A DNA stretch of 64,000 nucleotides from Alkaliphilus peptidifermentans DSM 18978. Its GTDB lineage: Bacteria; Bacillota; Clostridia; Peptostreptococcales; Natronincolaceae. The notes under the pieces were generated by a model. That model made no database searches, was not told where the DNA came from, and was given only the letters and a program-made list of their open reading frames with translations. Numbering within the stretch: the first letter of the stretch is position 1; each line of letters begins with the position of its first letter. The stretch is taken from the NCBI RefSeq assembly GCF_900101495.1, contig NZ_FMUS01000027.1, positions 1-64,000 of the forward strand. Direction: 5' to 3'. Positions 1-8,842 of this stretch are shown here, in pieces. Position numbers and translations under genes: made by a program.

Positions 1-217
<217 letters not shown>

Positions 218-341
218 AATTTCTGGGTACATCTTTTTAAAAGATGTGTTTTTTTTGCTGGCTTAATATCTATACTGTTTAGTTTTCAAAGACCTATTTT
301 TAGGGCTTACACCCTATTCGCCATCAAGTGGCGACTTAAAT

Positions 342-370
342 ACTATAACATTTTGCATATCTTTTGTCAA
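342..370 (-). promoter_or_regulatory. rrn promoter, proximal (sigma-A)
   Basis: TTGACA (365-370) and TATAGT (342-347), 17 bases apart, on the minus strand. The predicted start is near 335, about 120 bases before the mature 16S end. A near-consensus -35/-10 pair and the position fit a strong rRNA promoter. Confidence 0.85.
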
Positions 371-471
371 CAGTTTTTCACTTATTATATCTTCCAGTTT
401 ATTCTACTATTACTCAATCCACATTTGATAAACCAGTTAATTATTCGCCTACTGTTTCGGCGACAAAAACT

Positions 472-500
472 AATATATCACATATCAAATTGATTGTCAA
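472..500 (-). promoter_or_regulatory. rrn promoter, distal (sigma-A)
   Basis: TTGACA (495-500) and TATATT (472-477), 17 bases apart, on the minus strand, about 130 bases upstream of the proximal promoter. Tandem promoters are usual for rRNA operons. Confidence 0.8.
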
Positions 501-613
501 AGGCTTATGCCTATGTATTATTTTCCATTTATCAGCAACTCAAATATATTATTTCTTTTACTACCTTATATTATCCTAATATAACTGAAAATTTACTTTT
601 TCGTCCCATAAAA

Positions 614-676
614 ATATGCTCCTCCTTATAGTAAGCAGTTTTATTATTTAAACTGTCTACCACAAGGGGAGCATAT
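614..676 (-). terminator. Terminator after lysS
   Basis: A long imperfect hairpin: ATATGCTCC at one end pairs with GGAGCATAT at the other, with further pairing inside (CAGTTT with AAACTG). On the minus strand it is followed by TTTTT. It closes the lysS transcript just before the rRNA promoters. Confidence 0.8.
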
Positions 677-699
677 CATTATTATGGCTCTAGTATTGA

Positions 700-2178
700 T
701 TATTCTATAGGCTTCATAGTTGGGAATAATATAATATCTCTAATAGATGGTGAATCAGTAAGTAGCATAATCATTCTATCTATCCCTATTCCTAATCCTC
801 CTGTAGGTGGTAGCCCTACCTCTAATGCATTAACGAAATCTAGATCCATTGGATGCGCTTCATCATCACCCGCTTCCTTCTGGCGTAGTTGTTCCTCAAA
901 GCGTTCCTTCTGATCTATTGGGTCATTTAACTCAGAGAATGCATTGGCTATTTCCCATGTATTTGCAAAAGCTTCAAATCGATTAGTTATTAGAGGATTA
1001 TCTGGGTTCCTTTTAGCTAATGGTGATATTTCCACTGGGTGATGTAAAACAAAGGTTGGTTGAATTAAGTCCTTTTCACAAAATTCCTCAAAGGCTAAGG
1101 CCACCAAATGACCTCTTGTCATACGATTTTCCACATCTAAGTGTAGCTTTTCTTTAGCAATTTTTCTTGCTTCCTCATCTGTAGCCACTTCATAGAAGTT
1201 TATTCCTGTCTTCTCTTCAACTAAATCATGCATGGATGCTCTTTTCCAAGGTGGCTTAAAATCAATTTCAACACCTTGATAATTTATTACTGTTGTGCCA
1301 TGTACCTTTTCTGCACAGTAGGCAACAAGATTCTCTGTAATTTCCATCATGTCATGATAGTCATTGTATGCAGCATATAATTCCATATTAGTAAATTCGG
1401 GATTATGTTTTATTGAAATGCCCTCATTCCTGAACATTTTACCCATTTCATATACCTTATCAAAGCCCCCAACAATCAATCTTTTAAGATATAGCTCGTT
1501 GGCTATTCTAAGCTGCATATCAAGGTCTAAGGTGTTATGATGGGTGATAAATGGTCTTGCTGCAGCACCACCAGCAATAGTTGTTAAAATAGGAGTTTCT
1601 ACCTCTAGGTATCCTTTATCATCTAAGAATTCCCTAACAGCTTTAATTATTTTGTTTCTTTTTAGAAAGGTTTCCTTTACCTCAGGATTAACAATCAAGT
1701 CAACGTATCTTTGTCTATATCGAAGGTCTTGATCCTTTAATCCATGCCATTTTTCTGGAAGTATTTGAAGGGATTTAGAAAGGAGACGTACTGTTGTTGC
1801 CTTTATAGAGATTTCTCCCTTATTTGTTTTAAATACTTCTCCATTTATTTCAACTATATCTCCAATATCATAGGCTACAAACAATTCATAATCCTCAGTA
1901 CCTATACGGTCTTCTCTAACATATGATTGAATTCGACCTTCATTATCTTGTACATTAACAAAGCTTGCTTTTCCGTGACCACGCTTTGCCATTAGTCGCC
2001 CCGCAATAGTAACACTTTTACCCTCCAAGCTATCAAAGTTATCAATTATTTCTTTACTTAAGTGGGTTACGTGGACTTTCTCAACTTTAAAGGGATCCTT
2101 CCCTATGTCCTGAAGATGCTTAAGTTTTTCCCTCCTAATTATCAAGAGTTCATTCAAATTTTGCTCTTCATTAGTCAT
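700..2178 (-). CDS. lysS: Lysyl-tRNA synthetase, class II
   Basis: Charges tRNA-Lys with lysine using ATP in the cytoplasm. The 492-residue product has the usual length for bacterial LysS: an N-terminal OB-fold anticodon-binding domain (about residues 55-150, with the typical SFVNVQD and [11 protein letters not shown] stretches) and a class II catalytic domain. Motif 2 ([16 protein letters not shown]) and motif 3 ([14 protein letters not shown]) are both clear. The start is taken as ATG at 2178, about eight bases after GGGGG; a TTG one codon earlier is also possible. It lies nine bases downstream of greA, so the two are probably cotranscribed. A hairpin terminator follows. Confidence 0.97.
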   Translation of the reverse strand: MTNEEQNLNELLIIRREKLKHLQDIGKDPFKVEKVHVTHLSKEIIDNFDSLEGKSVTIAGRLMAKRGHGKASFVNVQDNEGRIQSYVREDRIGTEDYELFVAYDIGDIVEINGEVFKTNKGEISIKATTVRLLSKSLQILPEKWHGLKDQDLRYRQRYVDLIVNPEVKETFLKRNKIIKAVREFLDDKGYLEVETPILTTIAGGAAARPFITHHNTLDLDMQLRIANELYLKRLIVGGFDKVYEMGKMFRNEGISIKHNPEFTNMELYAAYNDYHDMMEITENLVAYCAEKVHGTTVINYQGVEIDFKPPWKRASMHDLVEEKTGINFYEVATDEEARKIAKEKLHLDVENRMTRGHLVALAFEEFCEKDLIQPTFVLHHPVEISPLAKRNPDNPLITNRFEAFANTWEIANAFSELNDPIDQKERFEEQLRQKEAGDDEAHPMDLDFVNALEVGLPPTGGLGIGIDRMIMLLTDSPSIRDIILFPTMKPIE

Positions 2179-2190
2179 CAATAATTCCCC

Positions 2191-2667
2191 CTACTGCCTT
2201 TTTATTTCAAGAATCTTATACTGGGTTGTTCCATCTGGGATTTGTACTTCTACAACGTCTCCTACTTTCTTTCCTAATAACGCCTTACCAACTGGAGATT
2301 CATTAGATATTCTTAATTCATAAGGATCTGCTTCTGCTGATCCAACTATCATATATTCAACTTCTTCATCGAATTCAATATCTTTTACTTCTACTATAGA
2401 ACCAATACTTACAACATCGGTTGATATGTCATCTTCATCAATTACTCTAGCTTTTTTCAACATTGTTTCCAGTTTAGCAATTCGTTCCTCAACTTGTGCT
2501 TGTTCGTTCTTTGCCTCATCATATTCAGAGTTTTCACTGATATCCCCGAAAGCAATAGCTTGTTTAATTCTTTCTGCTACTTCCTTTCTTCTAACAGTTT
2601 TTAATTGTTCTAGTTCATCTTCAATCTTTTTTAAACCATTTGCGGTTAAAACAACTTCTTTATCCAT
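2191..2667 (-). CDS. greA: Transcription elongation factor GreA
   Basis: Rescues backtracked RNA polymerase by stimulating cleavage of the nascent RNA in the secondary channel. The 158-residue protein is full length. Residues 1-75 form the N-terminal coiled coil with the family signature ([15 protein letters not shown], carrying the acidic tip residues). Residues 80-158 form the FKBP-like C-terminal domain ([18 protein letters not shown]). A GGAGAGG ribosome site precedes the ATG. It is the upstream neighbour of lysS with a nine-base gap, a frequent pairing in Clostridia. Confidence 0.96.
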   Translation of the reverse strand: MDKEVVLTANGLKKIEDELEQLKTVRRKEVAERIKQAIAFGDISENSEYDEAKNEQAQVEERIAKLETMLKKARVIDEDDISTDVVSIGSIVEVKDIEFDEEVEYMIVGSAEADPYELRISNESPVGKALLGKKVGDVVEVQIPDGTTQYKILEIKRQ

Positions 2668-2836
2668 AGCTTTGACCCTCTCCTTCGCCCTATTTTAATT
2701 AATAATACTATTTAAAATTGATTCTTAAATGATATGTTATATATATGTATGATGTTAGATAATATATGTGCTTGTAATTTTTTTATTCTCATATTCATAT
2801 GGAAATTTATCCTAAAACTGCTTATACAACATAAGA

Positions 2837-2857
2837 AGCACTGATTCTGGCAGTGCT
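2837..2857 (-). terminator. Hairpin, likely terminator
   Basis: AGCACTG-N7-CAGTGCT is a perfect seven-base-pair stem. On the minus strand it is followed only by TCTTATG, so the U tract is weak. It lies 90 bases past the quinate-dehydrogenase-like gene and before greA. Confidence 0.5.
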
Positions 2858-2943
2858 TACCATCCCAATATATTGTAGATATTATAAGATAGGCTAAATA
2901 AAATGTCAAGTCAAATAATTACTATAATCCTTCGTAAGGTTTG

Positions 2944-3867
2944 CTAAATTGTTCTATGTTCAGAGTTTAAAGCCTCTATTCTAGGCTGCAAATTTATTTC
3001 TTCCAATATCTCTTTATAGTTATCAATAGAATAACTACGACCCATGGTTTTTAATAGGACCAACAATAATGCCTCCATAACATTTGTACCAAAGGACCTA
3101 CCCTCTAGCTTAGGAGTAGTTGTAACTAAAAGCTCTGCTCCCTTTGATTTTAGCTCTACCGCATCTTCCTCTGTGACTGTATTAGTTATTATTGTTTTTC
3201 CATTTAACCTTTGAGGCATATATCTTTTTATATAATGAAAGTCTCCAGCAATTATATCAACCTTATCATAATACTGGCTTATTTTATTAACTTTAGAGTG
3301 ATTTTGCTTTTCACCAGTTGGATATAGCAAATTGAAGGGTAATTGACAAGCAATTGGTGCTATTACATGGGCAATTTTCTGCAAGGCACTTAATGAATAT
3401 AGTGGTATATTAATGCCTAAAGAAAATATTAAGTCTCCTACTATAATTTCTCCTCCATTTTCCACGATTGTCTCTGCCATTCCAAACCTGTCCATAGCCG
3501 ATGGTATCAATATCTTTGAATTGTTAAAGCTTACAATACCATTAATACTAAGATATTGTATGACTTTTCTTTCTAATGTATCCTTTAGCCCTGATCCATC
3601 AACTATAGGTGTTTTTTTTGCAGCATTTTTCAATTTGCATGCATCTTTTATTATATACCTGTTCTTCCCTGCCCAGAGATACAGGTCAATTCCACCCATA
3701 CCAAAGGCATCTACCTTTCCGTCTAATTTTTCTATTAAAGAAACAGCCTTACTCAAACTCCCATCGGTGCCAAGTCTCTCTATAACAAATTTTTCACCCA
3801 GAAGCTCTATCTCTGTATAGTGGTTTCTTTTAGAGCTACCAATACTTACACCAACTATTCTTCTCAT
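2944..3867 (-). CDS. Quinate/shikimate dehydrogenase-like protein
   Basis: Product of 307 residues whose function I cannot fix. It resembles a clostridial family that is often labelled quinate 5-dehydrogenase. It starts MRRIVGVSIGSSKRNHY, has a glycine-rich stretch near residue 60 (DAFGMGGIDLYLW) and a later Rossmann-like half (about residues 130-270, including TIITNTVTEEDAVEL and ELLVTTTPKLEGRSFGTNV). I see no classical GxGxxG dinucleotide loop, so the enzyme label is doubtful. GGGAGG six to seven bases before ATG 3867 selects this start over an ATG seven codons upstream. It stands alone between dus and greA. No transmembrane segment is apparent. Confidence 0.6.
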   Translation of the reverse strand: MRRIVGVSIGSSKRNHYTEIELLGEKFVIERLGTDGSLSKAVSLIEKLDGKVDAFGMGGIDLYLWAGKNRYIIKDACKLKNAAKKTPIVDGSGLKDTLERKVIQYLSINGIVSFNNSKILIPSAMDRFGMAETIVENGGEIIVGDLIFSLGINIPLYSLSALQKIAHVIAPIACQLPFNLLYPTGEKQNHSKVNKISQYYDKVDIIAGDFHYIKRYMPQRLNGKTIITNTVTEEDAVELKSKGAELLVTTTPKLEGRSFGTNVMEALLLVLLKTMGRSYSIDNYKEILEEINLQPRIEALNSEHRTI

Positions 3868-3953
3868 CTTCTTTCCTCCCAAAGGCATAGATTATTAACT
3901 CTATTATTGACCTATTTATTTTACCTATACCGAGGGTTTAAAGGTTATTATTT

Positions 3954-4919
3954 TTATGGAAGCTTATGTAAATAATCTAAAAGTGTAGCCTCCATCAGCT
4001 GACAGCTATCTATATGATTTACAGCATTCCTCAATTGAGCACTATTTTTAAAGCCTTTCATATACCAAGCTATATGCTTTCTCATTTCTCTGATGCCTAC
4101 ATATTCACCCTTTATTTCTACCACAAGTCTCATATGCTTAAGGGCTACATCGATATGTTGTTGTAGTGTAGCTTCAGGTAATACTTTGCCTGTATTTAAA
4201 TAATGGTTTATTCTCTCAAATATCCAAGGATTCCCTTGAGCACCACGACCTATCATTATGCCATCGCATCCACTATAATCAAATAGTCTTATTGCATCTT
4301 CAACACTAAAAACATCTCCATTACCTATCACAGGTATTTTAACTGCTTCTTTTACTTTCTTTATAATATCCCAATCAGCTTTTCCACTATAATATTGTTC
4401 TCTTGTTCTACCATGTACTGCTATTGCTGTAGCACCATTTGCCTCTAAAATTTTAGCCATTTCTACTGCATTTACACTATTGTCATCCCACCCCTTACGG
4501 ATTTTAACAGTGACTGGCTTGATTGATTCTTCTACAACTCGCTTTACAATTTCACCCGCTAGATTAGGATTTTTCATTAAAGCGCTACCATCTCCGTTTT
4601 TAACAATTTTAGGTGTAGGGCATCCCATATTTATATCTAAAATAAGATTTTCTCTATCATTTAAGCTATAGGCTGCTTTAGCCATAATATCCGGCTCAGA
4701 CCCAAATATTTGTATCGCTACAGGCTTTTCTTTATCTTCAATATGTAATAGGTCTTCAGTTTTTAAATCTCCATAATAGAGTCCCCTAGAGCTTACCATT
4801 TCTGTATATACCATTCCACAGCCCAAATCTTTACAGATTAACCTAAAGGGAAGGTCAGTCACCCCCGCCATAGGAGCTAAAAATATATTGCTTTCTAGTA
4901 ATGCTTGTCCTATTTTCAT
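3954..4919 (-). CDS. dus: tRNA-dihydrouridine synthase
   Basis: An FMN enzyme that reduces uridines in tRNA to dihydrouridine. The 321 residues match the DusB/NifR3 group. The N-terminal TIM barrel opens with IFLAPMAGVTDLPFR. The catalytic cysteine is Cys100 in INMGCPTPKIVKNGDGSALM. FMN phosphate contacts are expected around IPVIGNGDVFS and GIMIGRGAQGNPWIF. A helical tRNA-binding tail makes up about the last 80 residues. The ATG follows GAGGTGG. Dus, greA and lysS often cluster in Firmicutes; here one extra gene lies between dus and greA. Confidence 0.95.
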   Translation of the reverse strand: MKIGQALLESNIFLAPMAGVTDLPFRLICKDLGCGMVYTEMVSSRGLYYGDLKTEDLLHIEDKEKPVAIQIFGSEPDIMAKAAYSLNDRENLILDINMGCPTPKIVKNGDGSALMKNPNLAGEIVKRVVEESIKPVTVKIRKGWDDNSVNAVEMAKILEANGATAIAVHGRTREQYYSGKADWDIIKKVKEAVKIPVIGNGDVFSVEDAIRLFDYSGCDGIMIGRGAQGNPWIFERINHYLNTGKVLPEATLQQHIDVALKHMRLVVEIKGEYVGIREMRKHIAWYMKGFKNSAQLRNAVNHIDSCQLMEATLLDYLHKLP

Positions 4920-5026
4920 TTTGCCACCTCATCAATGATTCAATTATGACTCTTATTATTTGTTTTATATTATATTTTATCATAGTCTCTGTTAAATTCT
5001 ATAGTTGATACTACTTCATTACCTAA

Positions 5027-5168
5027 GGGTGTTTGGAAAAGTATCCAGACAACAGAAGATTTTTCGCTTGGTTGCACAAGAAAACCCAGCGGAGGCAGCG
5101 TATAAGTAATACGTAAGGGTGCTGGGTTTTACATTAACAAAGAAAGATGGGGAATTTTCTACAGTCTG
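5027..5168. repeat. Nested-hairpin repeat, divergent copy
   Basis: A third, more divergent member of the repeat family at 6840-6990 and 18813-18966, in the opposite orientation to them. Its reverse complement starts CAGACTGTAGAAAATTCCCC and contains the shared core CCCAGCACCCTTACGTATTA. An inner perfect inverted repeat, AAAACCCAGC with GCTGGGTTTT, encloses the core. It ends with CTGGATAC followed by a CTTTTCCAAACACCC tail, which resembles the tail of the 6840 copy. No flanking duplication is seen; the left end is uncertain by a few bases. It lies between coaX and dus. Confidence 0.75.
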
Positions 5169-5177
5169 ATGCCTCAA

Positions 5178-5978
5178 TTACTCCTGACCATCTATGTATT
5201 TTATTCTTTCTTCTTTATTTCTATCATAAATAATTCTAAGTCCATCGAGAGTAAGTAATTTATCTATTATGTGAATATAGTTTGTTTCGCTAGCAATAAG
5301 ACTGGCAAGCCCACCAGTAGCTACTACCTTTACATCTTCTCCCCCAAGCTCTTGAATCATTTTTCTAACGATGTATTCCACCAATCCAACATAACCGTAG
5401 ATTACTCCAGATTGAATACTATTGTTTGTATTTTTACATATAACTTTTCCTGGTTTAATAAGCTCTACTCTGGGAAGCTTTGCTGCCCGTTGAAACAATG
5501 CATCACTGGAAATTTTTATTCCTGGAGCAATAGTTCCTCCTAAGTAGTCTCCTTTTTGGGAGATGGCACAAAAAGTCGTTGCTGTTCCAAAATCAACAAT
5601 GATTAAGGGCCCGCTATATTTTTCATATGCTGCCACTGCGTTTACAATTCTATCTGCACCCACCTGTTTTGGATTATCGATTTTAATATTCATTCCTGTC
5701 TTTATACCTGGTCCTACAACTAGCGGTGCTACATTAAATAATTTTCTAATTGCATGTTCCAGGGAATACATGATATTAGGAACTACTGACGAAATAATAA
5801 CATCCTTTATTGATTTCATGTCTAGGTTGCTAAGCTGAAATAGATAATGAATCATTATACCATATTCATCTGATGTTTTATCTTTATCAGTGGCAATTCT
5901 CCAAGAATCGATCAATTCCGTACCCTTATATACACCAATAACAATATTGGTATTTCCTACGTCAAAGACTAAGATCAT
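5178..5978 (-). CDS. coaX: Type III pantothenate kinase
   Basis: Catalyses the first step of coenzyme A synthesis, ATP-dependent phosphorylation of pantothenate. The 266-residue protein is full length for CoaX and shows the ASKHA-fold signatures: phosphate-binding [12 protein letters not shown] at residues 5-16, [11 protein letters not shown] near 107, the catalytic DFGTATTF loop near 129, and a later adenosine loop ([12 protein letters not shown]). This form needs a monovalent cation and is not feedback-inhibited by CoA (family knowledge). The ATG follows AAGGTG. The gene lies just downstream of an ECF transporter S subunit, which makes pantothenate a likely cargo. Confidence 0.96.
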   Translation of the reverse strand: MILVFDVGNTNIVIGVYKGTELIDSWRIATDKDKTSDEYGIMIHYLFQLSNLDMKSIKDVIISSVVPNIMYSLEHAIRKLFNVAPLVVGPGIKTGMNIKIDNPKQVGADRIVNAVAAYEKYSGPLIIVDFGTATTFCAISQKGDYLGGTIAPGIKISSDALFQRAAKLPRVELIKPGKVICKNTNNSIQSGVIYGYVGLVEYIVRKMIQELGGEDVKVVATGGLASLIASETNYIHIIDKLLTLDGLRIIYDRNKEERIKYIDGQE

Positions 5979-6004
5979 TTTTACACCTTCTTATCATCTG
6001 TATA

Positions 6005-6523
6005 TTATTTTTTATTAATCTGAGATTTATTTAATAGTTTAACTATAGTATAAACAATAATTGCTGAAACAACCATCTCAGCGGTTCCATTAACTGCTGC
6101 AACTCCTATCACCACAGAAAAAGGTAAATATCCAAGTAGGTAAACCATTGATAGCACTCCAATTGTATTGGTTGCTGTTCCTACAATTGCTGCTGCTACT
6201 GTGCTTTTTGTAATACGAAATGTCCAATAGGTGGTTAACCCTATAAATAATCTTGGCAGTATAGACACAAATGGGTCAGCCATAAAGGCAGGAGTAGCCC
6301 TTATAAAACTGGTTATTCCAAATATGAGACCAACAAATATGCCTATCTCTGGACCTGCTAAAATCGCTGCGATAATTACCGGAATATGCATTGTTGTCGC
6401 ACTCAAGCCTGCTAAAAATGGAAGAGGGATGTAACCCAAAAATGGTGTTACACTAAGAACAACAGATAATGCACTTAACATACCAGCAATTGCTAACTTT
6501 TTTGTTGAAATTCTCTTTTCCAC
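6005..6523 (-). CDS. ECF transporter S component, probably for pantothenate
   Basis: Membrane substrate-binding subunit of an energy-coupling-factor vitamin importer; it needs shared EcfAAT subunits that are not in this window. The GTG start at 6523 is preferred because GGAGG lies seven bases upstream; an ATG 34 codons earlier has no such site. This gives 172 residues with about five or six hydrophobic segments. The N-terminal helix (KKLAIAGMLSALSVVLS) followed by PLPFLAGLSATTMHIPVIIAAILAGP is typical of S components. Pantothenate specificity (PanT-like) is inferred only from the adjacent coaX, 26 bases downstream. Confidence 0.8.
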   Translation of the reverse strand: MEKRISTKKLAIAGMLSALSVVLSVTPFLGYIPLPFLAGLSATTMHIPVIIAAILAGPEIGIFVGLIFGITSFIRATPAFMADPFVSILPRLFIGLTTYWTFRITKSTVAAAIVGTATNTIGVLSMVYLLGYLPFSVVIGVAAVNGTAEMVVSAIIVYTIVKLLNKSQINKK

Positions 6524-6815
6524 AAAAACACCTCCGTTCCAGCTCATTAAGATGCCGGACTTATTTTTTTTTAAAAAAGTAATATTGTCTGACTCAAATT
6601 GATGCCAGCTATTTTCCGTAATCATTTTAACAGTTTATTTTGTGTTATGCAACTATTATATTAATTATATTGACTAACATATGTCAATATTTAGCATCCC
6701 TTCACAATAGCTGACATAGTTTCTTGATGTATGCTTTTTTAATTAACTACTTAATAGCAGCAATTTTCATGCCATATTTACTATTTATTGCTTTTAAAAA
6801 ACATTTAATTAGAAT

Positions 6816-6839
6816 AGCCCTCAATATTCATTGAGGGCG
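6816..6839. terminator. Duplicated hairpin, left copy, with U tract
   Basis: A perfect ten-base-pair palindrome, GCCCTCAATATTCATTGAGGGC including its loop, within a 24-base sequence that recurs exactly at 6991-7014. On the minus strand it is followed by an A/T-rich stretch with TTTTTT about 20 bases on. It was probably the original 3' half of the etfA terminator site. Confidence 0.7.
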
Positions 6840-6990
6840 CAGACTGATGAAAAACCCCCATCTTCTTCGTTGCTGCAAAAACCCAGCACCCTTACGTATT
6901 ACGTATACGCTGCGGTCGCTAGGTTTTCTTGCGCCTCGAATCTGTGACTTTTTCATCAGTCTGGATATTGTTGACTTTTTCAACAACCTC
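6840..6990. repeat. Nested-hairpin repeat inserted in the etfA terminator
   Basis: A 151-base element with no coding capacity. It begins CAGACTGATGAAAAA, and the inverted counterpart TTTTTCATCAGTCTG ends at 6963; a 27-base tail with CAACAACCTC follows. Inside are ACCCAGC and GCTAGGT, inverted around a core CCCTTACGTATTACGTATAC. A near-identical copy is at 18813-18966. It is flanked on both sides by the same 24-base hairpin sequence, as if insertion had duplicated the target. No transposase gene is nearby. It resembles a MITE or REP-type element, but belongs to no family I can name. Confidence 0.88.
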
Positions 6991-7014
6991 AGCCCTCAAT
7001 ATTCATTGAGGGCG
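6991..7014 (-). terminator. Duplicated hairpin, right copy, after etfA
   Basis: Exact copy of 6816-6839, lying 12 bases past the etfA stop. On the minus strand the stem is followed by TGAGGTTGTTGAAAAAG, part of the repeat element, so this copy lacks its own U tract. The transcript may read through into the element and stop at the left copy. Confidence 0.7.
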
Positions 7015-7026
7015 GGTGGATTATTA

Positions 7027-8031
7027 TTATTTCTTTAAGGACTTAAGTTCCTCAATTAAAGCGGGTATTACCTTATGCACATCACCAACTATTCCAACAT
7101 CAGCCACCTCAAAAATAGGTGCTTCAGTATTTTTATTGATGGCAATAATTAATTCTGATTCTTCCATACCTGCAACATGTTGAATAGCCCCTGATATACC
7201 ACAAGCAAAATATAGATTAGGACGTACTGTTTTACCGGTTTGTCCTACTTGATAATCTCTATCAATCCAGCCTGCATCTACTACAGCTCTAGAGCCAGAC
7301 ACCATACCTCCCAGTTCTGATGCCAATTGGTTAAGAATTTCAAATCCATCGATTTTCCCCAACCCTCTACCACCAGAAATCAAGACGTTTGCCTCTTCTA
7401 TTTTAACTTTTTGCTTCTTTTCCTTTACAATCTCAAGTATTTCAACATTTATATCTTCTTTTACTAGGGATGGTTTTATATTTATTATTTCTCCTTTTCT
7501 TGTTGTATCTATATCCAGCTCAACCATTACTCCTGGTCTTACAGTAGACATTTGAGGACGAAAATCTGGGCATATAATTGTTGCCATTATATTTCCCCCA
7601 AAGGCCGGCCTTGTCATAAGTAGGTTTTGTGTTTCGTCTTCTATTTCTAGAGAAGTACAGTCGGCAGTTAGACCTGTATGAACCCTAGCAGATACCCTTG
7701 GTGCAAGATCTCTTCCAATGGCCGTTGCCCCAATTAGAATAATCTCTGGCCTTCTTTCCTCAATTAAACAAGACATCACCTTTGTATAGGGCTCTGTTAT
7801 ATAAACATTCAATAGAGAATCTTCTACTACAATAACTTCATCTGCACCACGATATATTAACTCCTGAGCAGCTTGAGCTACATTTTCTCCCATTAAGAGT
7901 GCTGTAAGCTTAGTACTTAATTGGTCTGCCAATTGTCGTCCTTTTCCTAGAAGCTCTAGTGATACTTTTTGAACCTCCCCTTCTCTCTGTTCAATAAATA
8001 CCCATACACCTTTATTTATTAAATTATTCAA
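7027..8031 (-). CDS. etfA: Electron transfer flavoprotein, alpha subunit
   Basis: With EtfB carries electrons to or from acyl-CoA dehydrogenase; in Clostridia such pairs often bifurcate electrons from NADH to crotonyl-CoA and ferredoxin. The 334 residues comprise an N-terminal alpha/beta domain (1-200) and a C-terminal FAD domain. The latter has the signature ISGGRGLGKIDGFEIL (about 213), SRAVVDAGWIDRDYQVGQTGKTV (split by me: SRAVVDAGW then QVGQTGKTVRPNLY) and CGISGAIQHVAGM. The start is TTG at 8031, eight bases after AGGAGGA. No extra ferredoxin domain is present. It is the last gene of MaoC-acd-etfB-etfA. Confidence 0.95.
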   Translation of the reverse strand: MNNLINKGVWVFIEQREGEVQKVSLELLGKGRQLADQLSTKLTALLMGENVAQAAQELIYRGADEVIVVEDSLLNVYITEPYTKVMSCLIEERRPEIILIGATAIGRDLAPRVSARVHTGLTADCTSLEIEDETQNLLMTRPAFGGNIMATIICPDFRPQMSTVRPGVMVELDIDTTRKGEIINIKPSLVKEDINVEILEIVKEKKQKVKIEEANVLISGGRGLGKIDGFEILNQLASELGGMVSGSRAVVDAGWIDRDYQVGQTGKTVRPNLYFACGISGAIQHVAGMEESELIIAINKNTEAPIFEVADVGIVGDVHKVIPALIEELKSLKK

Positions 8032-8046
8032 CAGGGATTCCTCCTA

Positions 8047-8829
8047 TCATATAATGTATTTTTCTCTTAATTTATCAATTATTATTTTTGCAGCTTCCTT
8101 TGAGTCTACATCATAAAGCTTACCAGCTGTCTTAGCACCCTTAGTAAAGGATTTCTTTACCTTTGTTGGTGAACCTGTAAGTCCTAAGTTCCCATGATCA
8201 ACCTCTATATCCTTTAGGCTCCATACTTCTATTTCCTTTTCTCTATAGGCATCCAATACTCCACCAACACTCATATATCTAGCTTCATTCATTTCCTTTA
8301 GGGTTGTAATTAAGCAAGGAGTTTTTACCCTTATAAGGTGATATCCATCCTCGAAAACTCTCTTTAAGATAAGAGCGTCTCCATCCCGTTTCAAGTCTTC
8401 TACATAGGATACCTGAGGTAGATTCAAATGCTCTGCAATTTGTGGACCCACCTGAGCTGTATCGCCATCAATCGCCTGTCTTCCAGCAATTATTAAATCA
8501 TACTCTAGTTTTTGTATAGCAGCCGCCAAGGTGCAGGAGGTTGCCCATGTGTCAGATCCAGCGAAGGCTCGATCAGTTAATAGTATAGCATGATCTGCTC
8601 CCATTGCCAGTGCTTCCCGTAGAGCTGCATCTGCTTGGGGTGGCCCCATTGTTAAGACTGTAACTTCAGCGTTAATTTCATCCTTTAATCTTAAAGCTGC
8701 CTCTAAACCACTTTTATCGTCTGGATTTATTATACTTGGTACTCCTTCACGAATCAGAGTTCCAGTTTTAGGGTCTAATCGAACCTCCGTGGTGTCTGGC
8801 ACCTGTTTAATGCAAACAATAATTTTCAT
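8047..8829 (-). CDS. etfB: Electron transfer flavoprotein, beta subunit
   Basis: Partner of EtfA. The 260 residues start MKIIVCIKQVPDTTEV, the standard EtfB opening, and include the nucleotide-binding GRQAIDGDTAQVGPQIAE loop (about residues 117-134) and the family's recognition-loop region near DYDLIIAG-like LEYDLIIAG and LITTLKEMNEARYMS. The latter loop docks on the dehydrogenase. It sits 13 bases after the acyl-CoA dehydrogenase gene and 15 bases before etfA, so the three are cotranscribed. The order acd-etfB-etfA is that of clostridial butyryl-CoA dehydrogenase loci. Confidence 0.96.
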   Translation of the reverse strand: MKIIVCIKQVPDTTEVRLDPKTGTLIREGVPSIINPDDKSGLEAALRLKDEINAEVTVLTMGPPQADAALREALAMGADHAILLTDRAFAGSDTWATSCTLAAAIQKLEYDLIIAGRQAIDGDTAQVGPQIAEHLNLPQVSYVEDLKRDGDALILKRVFEDGYHLIRVKTPCLITTLKEMNEARYMSVGGVLDAYREKEIEVWSLKDIEVDHGNLGLTGSPTKVKKSFTKGAKTAGKLYDVDSKEAAKIIIDKLREKYII

Positions 8830-8842
8830 ATAGATATCCCCC

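Larger units (their letters stand above)
218..613 (-). promoter_or_regulatory. rRNA operon leader and promoter region
   Basis: No gene is seen here. Read on the minus strand, the stretch holds two sigma-A promoters in tandem (listed separately) and the 16S leader of about 120 bases below the proximal one. Directly after each -10 box comes a related motif, GTCGCC-N7-GGCGAATA (315-335) and GTCGCC-N9-GGCGAATA (442-464), able to form a small hairpin at the predicted transcript 5' end. Open frames on the plus strand here are A/T-rich accidents without a ribosome binding site. Confidence 0.7.

Noticed and set aside
2712-2909. Minus-strand open frame of 65 codons between greA and the quinate-dehydrogenase-like gene
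   Set aside because: No ribosome site; covers a terminator-like hairpin; product has no recognisable features.
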